From Coriobacteriales bacterium (lineage in GTDB: Bacteria > Actinomycetota > Coriobacteriia > Coriobacteriales > UBA8131), in contig JAISUQ010000118.1 in the NCBI GenBank assembly GCA_031272005.1, forward strand, positions 1-6,241: 6,241 nt of DNA, given 5' to 3'. Numbering within the stretch: position 1 is the first letter of the stretch; the number at the start of each line of letters is the position of its first letter. Positions 1 to 5,641 of the stretch are shown one piece after another. Under the pieces are notes generated by a model, which was not told where the DNA came from, searched no databases, and saw nothing but the letters and a program-made list of their open reading frames with translations. Both the position numbers and the translations under genes were made by a program.

Positions 1-1562
1 CGATTGTACTGCTCAGGCGCCTGGAGCGGATGAACGCCGCAGCATTGCCCCAATCGGCGCCCGCTGCAGACGCCCTGCCTCAGGCCGAGGCATTGCCAAC
101 AGCAACCGCCCTGGCGCCATCGGTGGCCGGACAGCTGCCTGAGCTCGGCCTGATGCTGCCCTACACGCCGCTGCAGCATCTGTTGCTGGCAGAGGTCGGG
201 TTTGCGCTGGTCATGACCTCCGGCAACATCAGCGAGGAGCCGATACTGGCGGGCGTGGATGAAGCCCACCAACTGCTGGGCAGCGTGGCGGACGCCTTCT
301 TGGATAACGACCGTGAGATACTCTCACGCTATGATGATAGCGTAGTGCGGGTGGTCAACGGCGAGACCCTGTTCGTGCGCCGGGCCCGCGGCTATGCCCC
401 AACCCCGCTCTTATTGCCGTGCGCCGCCAGCGAACAGCCGTCGGCTGCCATCCTGGCTTGCGGGCCGGAGCAGAAAAGCAGCTTCTGCCTGGCGCGGGGC
501 AACACCGCCTTTGTCTCCCAACACATCGGCGATCTGGAAAACGCCAGCACCTTTGCCACCTGGCTGAAAACCACCGACCTCTACCAGCGTCTGTTTGGGC
601 TGCAACCCGGCCTGCTGGTCTGCGACCGGCACCCGGAGTACCTGGCCAGCAAATGGGCCCGGGCTCAGGCAGGCTCGCTGTTGGAGGTCCAGCACCATCA
701 TGCCCACATCGCCAGTGTGCTGGCCGAGCATCACTACCTCGACAACTGCATCGGCGTGGCCTTTGACGGCACCGGCTACGGCGAGGACGGCAACATCTGG
801 GGCGGAGAAGTGCTGCTGGCTTCGCTTACCGGTTATGAGCGGCTGGCGCATCTGCAGACCGTACCGCTGGCGGGTGGGCGGGCAGCGATCGCGCATCCCG
901 AGCAAATGGCCTTCTCCTGGCTGGTGAGTTGCGGACTGGCCGAGCACCCCGGTGCCAGCAACCTGCGCCAGCGTATCGGCAGCGAACGGCTGCCGGTGTT
1001 GGAGCAGATCATCAACAGGCGGCTGAACTCCCCGTTGACCTCGTCGATGGGGCGGCTGTTTGACGCTGTCAGCGCGCTGGTGGGCATCTGCACCCAGCCC
1101 AGTTACGAGGGGCAGCCAGCCGTGGAGCTGGAGGCAGCTCTGTATGGCGCAGCTGGAGCGGCGGCGGATTGCAGTGACAATGCCGGCTATAAATTTGCTA
1201 TTTTGGATAACATTATACAGGCCCGGCCGGTCCTCTCCGCCATCCTTGATGACCTGGAGGCTGGAGCTTCGCCGGCTCTCATCTCGGGGCGCTTCCATCA
1301 GGCTGTCGTGGAGATGATTGTCGAGGTCTGCACGTTGATTCGAGCCCAGAGAGGTTTGGCGCACGTTGCTCTCAGCGGCGGCTGTTTCATGAATCGCTTC
1401 CTGAGCACCCATGTACCGCTGGCGTTGCAGGCCGCCGGTTTTCAGGTCCTGAAGAATCGGGAGCTGCCAGCCAATGACGGCTGCATAGCTTACGGTCAGG
1501 CCGCCGTGGCCGCAGCCCAGCTGGCACAGCTTGAGGCTGCTGGCATACAATTCGGTAATTGA
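1..1562 (+). CDS. hypF: Carbamoyltransferase HypF, C-terminal ~520 residues (5' end outside window)
   Basis: HypF uses carbamoyl phosphate and ATP to form carbamoyl-adenylate and transfers the carbamoyl group to the C-terminal cysteine of HypE, the source of the cyanide ligands of [NiFe]-hydrogenases; it is cytoplasmic. The frame is open from base 3, reading IVLLRR, so the ATG at 30 is internal and the gene starts upstream. The N-terminal acylphosphatase domain, the zinc fingers and most of the YrdC-like domain are outside the window. The end of the YrdC-like domain is visible (LMLPYTPLQHLLL, VMTSGN). The Kae1-like carbamoyltransferase domain follows, with the metal-binding HHHAH at 693-707, then FDGTGYGEDGNIWGGE, SGGCFMNRF and a final ANDGCIAYGQAA. 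Compared with E. coli HypF as I recall it, about 23 extra Ala/Pro/Gln-rich residues lie between IVLLRR and LPELGLMLP. The gene ends 21 nt before hypC. The identification is secure. Confidence 0.96.
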   Translation, partial: IVLLRRLERMNAAALPQSAPAADALPQAEALPTATALAPSVAGQLPELGLMLPYTPLQHLLLAEVGFALVMTSGNISEEPILAGVDEAHQLLGSVADAFLDNDREILSRYDDSVVRVVNGETLFVRRARGYAPTPLLLPCAASEQPSAAILACGPEQKSSFCLARGNTAFVSQHIGDLENASTFATWLKTTDLYQRLFGLQPGLLVCDRHPEYLASKWARAQAGSLLEVQHHHAHIASVLAEHHYLDNCIGVAFDGTGYGEDGNIWGGEVLLASLTGYERLAHLQTVPLAGGRAAIAHPEQMAFSWLVSCGLAEHPGASNLRQRIGSERLPVLEQIINRRLNSPLTSSMGRLFDAVSALVGICTQPSYEGQPAVELEAALYGAAGAAADCSDNAGYKFAILDNIIQARPVLSAILDDLEAGASPALISGRFHQAVVEMIVEVCTLIRAQRGLAHVALSGGCFMNRFLSTHVPLALQAAGFQVLKNRELPANDGCIAYGQAAVAAAQLAQLEAAGIQFGN

Positions 1563-1567
1563 CCTCT

Positions 1568-1576
1568 GAGAAAGGA
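1568..1576 (+). promoter_or_regulatory. Shine-Dalgarno site of hypC
   Basis: A purine-rich GAGAAAGGA lies 7 nt before the ATG at 1584, in the short gap after the hypF stop. It fixes the hypC start, which is also required by the MCLAIP N-terminus of the family. Confidence 0.7.
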
Positions 1577-1583
1577 TTGTTGC

Positions 1584-1817
1584 ATGTGTCTGGCGATACC
1601 GGCCAAGATCATCCGTATCAATGTCGAGCAACTGGCCGAAGTGGACATCCTCGGCACCTCACGCCAGGTGGCGTTGGACCTGGTGCCACAGGCCAAAGTC
1701 GGCGACTTTATCCTGGTTCATGCCGGCTACGGCATCGAGGTGGTCAGCGAGCAGTATGCTAACGAGACCCTGGAACTGATCCGCGAGTTTCCTGAGTTGG
1801 CCGGCGAGGGCGTATGA
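1584..1817 (+). CDS. hypC: Hydrogenase maturation chaperone HypC (HypC/HybG/HupF family)
   Basis: HypC is a small cytoplasmic chaperone. It binds HypD, helps hold the iron atom while the CN and CO ligands are built, and delivers Fe(CN)2CO to the hydrogenase large-subunit precursor. The product is 77 residues, normal for the family (about 75-95). It begins MCLAIP, where Cys2, exposed after removal of Met1, is the conserved functional cysteine. The other family signature is GDFILVHAGYGIEVV at residues 40-54, including His46, in the OB-like barrel. The ATG is preceded by a good ribosome-binding site. The stop overlaps the hypD start as ATGA (1814-1817), which suggests translational coupling of the two partner proteins. 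No oddities are seen; Ala7 replaces the common Gly after the AIP motif. Confidence 0.97.
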   Translation: MCLAIPAKIIRINVEQLAEVDILGTSRQVALDLVPQAKVGDFILVHAGYGIEVVSEQYANETLELIREFPELAGEGV

Positions 1818-3058
1818 GCGCTTCGTGGTTGGACGGCTTTCGCGACCCAGCTCTGGCGCAGGTCCAGATCGCCCGCCTGGAGCAACTGGCGGCCGAGCTG
1901 GCAGGGTTGCCTGAGACGGCGGACTCGGCGGGTCCGGCGGAGTCAACCGAGATGACCGGGTTGTCTGAGACGGCGCAGTCGGCCGAGTCAACCAAGCTGG
2001 AGCCGGCCGCGCAAGTCTCCGCCGCGCCTCGGCCTCTGCGCCTGATGGAGGTTTGCGGCACGCACACCGTAGCCATTGCCCGGGCTGGCCTGCGCTCAAT
2101 ACTGCCCGCCAACCTGCAGCTGATCTCCGGCCCGGGCTGCCCCGTCTGCGTCACGGCCAACGCCGACATCGACCGCATCATCGCCCTGACCCGGATTCCC
2201 AATCTCACCGTGCTGAGTTTTGGCGACATGATCCGCGTGCCCGGGTCCAGCACTTCGCTGCAGCAACGCAAAGCCGAGGGAGCGGCTGTGGAGGTGGTCT
2301 ATTCGCCACTGGACGCCCTGCGTCTGGCCGCCGAACAGCCTGAGCGCCAGTTTGTCTTTGTCGGGGTTGGTTTTGAGACAACCACGCCGCTGATTGCCGC
2401 CTGCATCGAGCGAGCCCGTGCCCAGAACCTGCATAACTTCAGCGTCCTGGCTGCCCATAAGCAGGTGCCCTCGGCGCTGGCAGCGCTGGCCTGCGACCCC
2501 CAGGTGCAGCTGGACGCCCTGATTCTGCCAGGGCATGTCAGCACCATCCTCGGCCTGGCGCCCTATGCATTCGTGGCTGCGCGCTACAACATCCCTGGCG
2601 TCGTCACCGGATTCGAACCGATTGACCTGCTCCAGGGACTGCTTGCGCTGCTGGAGCAGCTGCTGGCGATGCGTCGCGACGGCGCGTCGGCGCACATCGG
2701 CAACGCCTACCGGCGGGCAGTGATGGACGAGGGCAATCCCACGGCCCGCTCGGCCATCGAACGTGTCTTCATGCCCGCGGATGCCGTCTGGAGGGGGCTG
2801 GGCACCATTGCGGATTCGGGCTACCGGCTCCGCCCGGAGTTTGCCGACTTCGATGCCTCCTGCCGCTTTGAGCTGGATGTGGAGCCAACTGTCGAGCCCC
2901 GCGGCTGCCAATGCGGCGAGGTGCTGCGCGGCATTCTCCCGCCTAACCGCTGCCGCCTGTTTGGCCGGGCCTGTACGCCGCAAAACCCGATTGGCCCCTG
3001 CATGGTCTCCAGCGAGGGCAGCTGCGCGGCCTATTATCGCTATCAGGTGGAGGACTGA
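1814..3058 (+). CDS. hypD: Hydrogenase maturation Fe-S protein HypD
   Basis: HypD is the [4Fe-4S] scaffold and redox protein that, with HypC, carries the iron on which the CN and CO ligands are assembled. All family signatures are present: MEVCGTH with Cys81, SGPGCPVC with Cys109 and Cys112, FGDMIRVPGS, VGFETT, LPGHVSTILG, FEPIDLLQG, and a C-terminal cysteine cluster in which Cys367, Cys380, Cys387 and Cys404 match the conserved cluster ligands. The product has 414 residues; the family is usually about 360-380. The excess is near the N-terminus: Cys81 corresponds to about Cys41 in E. coli HypD, while the spacing to the next cysteines (28 and 31 residues) is unchanged. The extra ~40 residues (about 31-72) are Ala/Glu/Ser/Thr/Pro-rich and contain an in-frame tandem duplication. 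The ATG overlaps the hypC stop; GCGAGGG at 1804-1810 is a closely spaced ribosome-binding site. Confidence 0.97.
   Translation: MSASWLDGFRDPALAQVQIARLEQLAAELAGLPETADSAGPAESTEMTGLSETAQSAESTKLEPAAQVSAAPRPLRLMEVCGTHTVAIARAGLRSILPANLQLISGPGCPVCVTANADIDRIIALTRIPNLTVLSFGDMIRVPGSSTSLQQRKAEGAAVEVVYSPLDALRLAAEQPERQFVFVGVGFETTTPLIAACIERARAQNLHNFSVLAAHKQVPSALAALACDPQVQLDALILPGHVSTILGLAPYAFVAARYNIPGVVTGFEPIDLLQGLLALLEQLLAMRRDGASAHIGNAYRRAVMDEGNPTARSAIERVFMPADAVWRGLGTIADSGYRLRPEFADFDASCRFELDVEPTVEPRGCQCGEVLRGILPPNRCRLFGRACTPQNPIGPCMVSSEGSCAAYYRYQVED
1904..2002 (+). repeat. In-frame tandem duplication inside hypD
   Basis: Two adjacent degenerate copies start at 1904 and 1958, so the period is 54 bp, or 18 codons. 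Each begins GGGTTG(C/T)CTGAGACGGC, and each has AGTCAACC further on, at 1941 and 1986. The second copy is 9 bp shorter, an in-frame deletion. At the protein level LPETADSA...ESTEMTG is followed by LSETAQSA...ESTKLEP. The similarity fades after the AGTCAACC block. It lies within the low-complexity segment absent from typical HypD. Confidence 0.8.
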
Positions 3059-3061
3059 ACA

Positions 3062-4177
3062 ATGACCAACAATGTCGCAGCCAACGAACAGATACTGCTG
3101 GCGCACGGCAGTGGCGGCACGTTGATGCGCCAGCTGATTGAGGAGGTCTTCTACGAGGCCTACGGCTCGGCCGAGCTGCTGGCCGGCGACGATGCGGCGA
3201 CGCTCTGCCTGCCCAACACCGCGTTGCTGGCACAGGCCGAAGCGAAGGCAGATGCGCCGGTGGGGGTGACGGCGGGGTTGCCGCCGGGCCGTCTGGCCTT
3301 CTCCACCGATACCTTTGTGGTCACGCCGAGGATCTTTCCGGGTGGAGACATCGGGCGGCTGGCGGTCTGCGGCACCGTCAACGATGTGGCGACCTCCGGA
3401 GCCCGGCCGCTCTGGCTGTCGGTGGGGCTGGTGCTGGAGGAGGGCCTGGCGCTGTCTGAGTTGAAGGTCATCTGCCAGTCGATGGCTGCAGCTGCTGCGG
3501 AAGCCGACGTCAGCCTGGTCACCGGCGACACCAAGGTGGTGCAGCGTGGGCATGGCGACGGCGTCTACATCAACACCTCGGGTATCGGCGTCTTTGCGCC
3601 CGACCGCCTGGCGCTGAGCGGGGCGAGCTGCAAGCCGGGCGACGCCATCCTGCTGAGCGGCACGCTGGGCGATCACGGCATCGCCATAATCGCCTGTCGG
3701 GAGCAGCTGAGTTTTCAGACCACCGTGATAAGCGATGCCGCACCGCTGAATCACCTGATCAGCGCAGTGCTGGCAGCCGCACCTGACACCCGTTGTTTTC
3801 GCGATCCCACCCGCGGCGGACTGGCCTCGACCCTCAATGAGCTGGCGGCCCAGAGCCAGGTGGGCATGCTGGTGGAGGAGGCCGCCGTGCCTGTACAGGA
3901 GCAGGTGCGCGGAGCTTGCGAGATGCTGGGCTACGATGTCTTTCAGGTGGCCAATGAGGGCAAGATGGTGGCCGTGGTGCCCCCGGCGCAAGCCGAGGCA
4001 GCGCTGGCGGCAATGCGGGGCAGCCACTATGGCGCTGATGCCGCCATCATCGGCGAAGTTGTGGCACTGGAGAACTACCCCGGCGCCGCCCGCCCCCAGG
4101 TCCTCATCCGCACCCCCTTCGGCACCACCCGCATCATGGACGTACTGACCGGCGAACAATTGCCGCGCATCTGCTAG
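3062..4177 (+). CDS. hypE: Hydrogenase maturation protein HypE (carbamoyl dehydratase)
   Basis: HypE receives a carbamoyl group from HypF on its C-terminal cysteine and dehydrates it with ATP to a protein thiocyanate, the donor of the cyanide ligands for the HypC-HypD iron. It belongs to the PurM/AIR-synthase-related ATP-binding family. Visible signatures are AHGSGG at residues 14-19, GDDA at 42-45, FSTDTFVVTP, IFPGGDIGRLAVCGTVNDVA, VTGDTKVVQRG, SGTLGDHG, DPTRGGLA and the essential C-terminal PRIC ending in Cys371. The product has 371 residues, against about 320-350 in the family. Roughly 18 extra Ala-rich residues lie at about 57-76, between the first ATP-binding loop and the FSTDTF strand. 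The start is supported by GGAGG at 3049-3053, 8 nt upstream and inside the hypD end; the gap from hypD is 3 nt. This is the last gene of the hyp run here. Confidence 0.97.
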   Translation: MTNNVAANEQILLAHGSGGTLMRQLIEEVFYEAYGSAELLAGDDAATLCLPNTALLAQAEAKADAPVGVTAGLPPGRLAFSTDTFVVTPRIFPGGDIGRLAVCGTVNDVATSGARPLWLSVGLVLEEGLALSELKVICQSMAAAAAEADVSLVTGDTKVVQRGHGDGVYINTSGIGVFAPDRLALSGASCKPGDAILLSGTLGDHGIAIIACREQLSFQTTVISDAAPLNHLISAVLAAAPDTRCFRDPTRGGLASTLNELAAQSQVGMLVEEAAVPVQEQVRGACEMLGYDVFQVANEGKMVAVVPPAQAEAALAAMRGSHYGADAAIIGEVVALENYPGAARPQVLIRTPFGTTRIMDVLTGEQLPRIC

Positions 4178-4210
4178 GAACGCTGGTTTGAGGATTGAAT
4201 AAGCGTTTCT
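4176..4210 (+). terminator. Hairpin starting at the hypE stop codon, possible weak terminator
   Basis: Bases 4176-4184 (AGGAACGCT) pair with 4202-4210 (AGCGTTTCT) as a 9-bp stem with one G-U pair, closing a 17-nt loop. The position at the operon end suggests termination or 3'-end protection. There is no U-tract after the stem, so it does not look like a classical intrinsic terminator. Confidence 0.3.
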
Positions 4211-4235
4211 GTGGCGGGGAGAACCATCCTGTCTG

Positions 4236-4247
4236 TCAATGCATTGA
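4236..4247. repeat. 12-bp perfect palindrome TCAATGCATTGA
   Basis: The twelve bases read the same on both strands. The palindrome stands 2 bp before the first copy of the 35-bp direct repeat and about 60 bp after the hypE stop. It could be a protein-binding site, but it lies between convergent genes, where no promoter is expected, so chance or association with the repeat is equally possible. Confidence 0.4.
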
Positions 4248-4249
4248 GT

Positions 4250-4357
4250 ATTACCCGGTGATTGATGGTCTGCGCAGTGGGAAGGGGTCATCACGGGTGG
4301 TGAAGTCTGCCGCTGTGGCAGCATTACCCGGTGATTGATGGTCTGCGCAGTGGGAAG
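4250..4357. repeat. Pair of identical 35-bp direct repeats, 73-bp period
   Basis: Copies at 4250-4284 and 4323-4357 are identical over 35 bp. Each begins ATTACCCGGTGATTGATGG and ends CTGCGCAGTGGGAAG, and each contains the 8-bp palindrome CTGCGCAG. They are separated by 38 unrelated bp (4285-4322), which hold a small hairpin (CTGCC at 4307-4311 with GGCAG at 4317-4321). Repeat and spacer sizes fall in the CRISPR range. However, there are only two copies, the repeat has no clear CRISPR-like stem and no cas gene is in view. A dispersed intergenic repeat is the more cautious reading. Confidence 0.75.
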
Positions 4358-4396
4358 CGGGGCTCTGCAATGGTTGAGATTCTCCCAAGCAGCAGA

Positions 4397-4643
4397 GGTC
4401 AAACACGAAAAAAGCCATTTTTTGGCAAAAATTTGCGTTAGTTAGCGGGATTTTCAGGCATGCGGTCAACTCGAAAAACCGACGCAAAGTTAAAAGTGCT
4501 GGTAAATAGCTTGCGGCTGACCTTGCTGCTGAACCAAGCACGGAAACTGCGGTGCCGCCGAGCCCGAATTGCCGCATTAACAGGCCGAATTTCACTAACT
4601 AACGCAAATTTGTGCCAAAAAACGCCAAAATCCATGTTTGACC
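4397..4643. mobile_element. ~247-bp element bounded by ~49-bp imperfect inverted repeats (MITE-like, no coding capacity)
   Basis: The left arm 4418-4445 and right arm 4595-4622 are inverted copies over 28 bp with one mismatch; the shared core reads CTAACTAACGCAAATTT on the right arm. Outside these, GGTCAAACA at 4397-4405 and its complement TGTTTGACC at 4635-4643 lie at the same 12-bp distance on each side. The arms therefore align without gaps over 49 bp, with about 40 matches. The interior (4446-4594, 149 bp) has no convincing gene, and the outer arms are much richer in A/T than the flanking genes. Such an architecture suits a miniature inverted-repeat element, or a transcribed long hairpin. 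I found no obvious target-site duplication. Two copies of a dispersed repeat in opposite orientation would look the same. Confidence 0.55.
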
Positions 4644-4660
4644 CGATGCCCGAGCCATGT

Positions 4661-4750
4661 CTCTGCCCTGCAGTCCCCTGCAGCCCTTTGCAATCCTCTG
4701 CAATCCTCTGCAGTGCCCTGCAGTCCTCTGCAGCCCTTTGCAATCCTTGA
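4661..4750. repeat. Tandem array of ~9 units of 10 bp, consensus CARTCCTCTG
   Basis: From 4671 the sequence falls into successive 10-bp units with no change of register up to 4750. Most units start CAG or CAA and end CTG or TTG. A weaker unit (4661-4670) precedes them. There is a higher-order pattern: the four units at 4661-4700 recur in the same order at 4711-4750, a 50-bp period, with one extra unit between. Several junctions form CTGCAG. The array begins 17 bp after the right arm of the inverted-repeat element and ends 42 bp before the HAD stop codon. The period is close to one DNA helical turn and not a multiple of three, so it is unlikely to be coding. Confidence 0.85.
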
Positions 4751-4792
4751 GCAGCAACTCTATCGGTTACCTAGCATTTGCTCAGCGTTCCC

Positions 4793-5491
4793 TCAGATAA
4801 GTTCCAGGAGCTGGCGCAGGTCGGTGATGATGGTGGGGGCGTTGCTGTTTGTGTGTTTGTGGTCGCGATCAATCAGCACCGGGCGAATGCCGGAAGCCAA
4901 AGCGCCGCCGACATCGGCCTGGAGGTGGTCGCCAACATGCACGGTCTCGGCTGGCAGGGCGCCAAGTTCTGCCAGGGCGAGGTGAAAGATGCCCGGCTGG
5001 GGCTTGTGCATCCGCACCACCGAAGACGACAGCACGGAGCCGAAGTACCCAGACAGTCCGGTGCCGGAAATGATGTCGGCCAGAGAGTTATCCCAGTTGG
5101 AAATCAAGCCCATGCGGATGCCGCGCTGCTTAAGTTCGTCCAACACCGGCATCACGTCGTCAAAAGGCCGCCAGTAATCACTGCGAAAGAAGACCTTGTG
5201 CACCATTGGGGCAATGCGCGAGGCGTAGTCGCCCAGGCCTACCAGCTCGCAGAGGTAGCCGTACATCTCCAGCCAGATGGCTGTGGCCCGCTCGTCGTCG
5301 GCCCAGAAGGAGTCGTCCTGCTCGTAGAGCTCCTCGTAGCGCTCGTAGACCAGCGGCATGAAGCGCTCCACCTGCAGCGTGTCCAGCTGAGCAGCGACCT
5401 CGGCCGCAGCAGCAACAAAGACGTCTGCCTCTGATACGGCTGGCGTCAGCAGGGTATTGCCAACGTCAAAGGTCACTGCGGTAACGCTCAA
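4793..5491 (-). CDS. HAD-superfamily hydrolase, HDHD3/DREG-2-like (subfamily IA)
   Basis: This is a cytoplasmic HAD-fold enzyme with an alpha-helical cap inserted after motif I; the substrate cannot be told from the sequence. Numbering from the start chosen here, motif I is FDVGNTL with nucleophile Asp9, motif II is GLISNWD with Ser131, motif III is the Lys163 of HKPQPGIF, and motif IV is HVGDHLQAD with Asp188 and Asp193. The usual second Asp of DxDxT is Gly11, which recalls DREG-2/HDHD3 proteins where that position varies; phosphatase activity is therefore uncertain. I chose the TTG at 5491 because AGAGAGGA stands 7 nt upstream and motif I then begins near residue 8, as usual. This gives 232 residues. 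The alternative ATG at 5533 (246 residues) lacks a ribosome-binding site, and the extra codons include TTA, TCA, TCT and AGA, unlike the rest of the gene. The gene is convergent with hypE and unlikely to belong to the hyp pathway. Confidence 0.9.
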   Translation of the reverse strand: MSVTAVTFDVGNTLLTPAVSEADVFVAAAAEVAAQLDTLQVERFMPLVYERYEELYEQDDSFWADDERATAIWLEMYGYLCELVGLGDYASRIAPMVHKVFFRSDYWRPFDDVMPVLDELKQRGIRMGLISNWDNSLADIISGTGLSGYFGSVLSSSVVRMHKPQPGIFHLALAELGALPAETVHVGDHLQADVGGALASGIRPVLIDRDHKHTNSNAPTIITDLRQLLELI

Positions 5492-5498
5492 CAGCCAG

Positions 5499-5506
5499 TC
5501 CTCTCT
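5499..5506 (-). promoter_or_regulatory. Shine-Dalgarno site deciding the HAD gene start
   Basis: Read on the minus strand this is AGAGAGGA, 7 nt before a TTG at 5491. The longer ATG start at 5533 has no comparable purine run upstream. Both starts keep the same frame. Confidence 0.55.
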
Positions 5507-5629
5507 GTCAGATGATGCGGCCTGTGCTAACATTCTACATCAGAGTGTGCGTGCAATTGGCGGAGTGGCTGTAACCTTTTGGCCTGCTGCTCGGAATCAG
5601 GGGTGAAGTGAAGCCTGGGAACCTATTTT

Positions 5630-5636
5630 GGGAGGG
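5630..5636 (+). promoter_or_regulatory. Shine-Dalgarno site of the membrane-protein gene
   Basis: GGGAGGG stands 5 nt before the ATG at 5642. It is one of the strongest ribosome-binding sites in the window and supports this reading frame, which has no stop codon inside the window. Confidence 0.75.
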
Positions 5637-5641
5637 AATTG

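Larger units (their letters stand above)
5492..5641. promoter_or_regulatory. Divergent intergenic region between the HAD and membrane-protein genes
   Basis: Both flanking genes are transcribed away from this 150-bp stretch, so it should hold both promoters. On the minus strand TAGAAT at 5532-5537 resembles a -10 box and would place the transcript start downstream of the ATG at 5533, favouring the TTG start. TTGCAC upstream is only 13 bp away, too close for a normal -35. I see no convincing promoter for the plus-strand gene. Confidence 0.3.

Noticed and set aside
411..1631. Long minus-strand open frame (406 codons) opposite hypF
   Set aside because: It is antisense to a gene with clear HypF motifs and shows no family signature; it is a high-GC shadow.
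4250..4357. Calling the direct-repeat pair a confirmed CRISPR array
   Set aside because: There are only two repeats and one spacer, the repeat has no convincing hairpin arms, and there are no cas genes in the window. It is kept as a plain repeat with the CRISPR option noted.
4361..4397. CTCTGC at 4363-4368 with GCAGAG at 4392-4397 as a terminator hairpin
   Set aside because: The stem is only 6 bp around a 23-nt loop with no T-run; this is not enough to support a terminator.
2096..4402. Very long open frame on the minus strand (768 codons) opposite hypD and hypE
   Set aside because: It is antisense to two unmistakable hyp genes. Its product is rich in Gln, Arg, His and Ala with no recognisable motif, as expected from the opposite strand of GC-rich coding DNA.
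4438..4750. Overlapping open frames of about 96-101 codons on both strands in the intergenic region
   Set aside because: They run through the inverted-repeat element and into the 10-bp array, so their ends are repeat sequence. I see no good ribosome-binding site or protein motif, and a 10-bp repeat cycles all frames.
4778..5434. Plus-strand frame of 218 codons opposite the HAD gene
   Set aside because: The minus strand carries all four HAD motifs; the plus-strand product is His/Val/Gln-rich with no motif.
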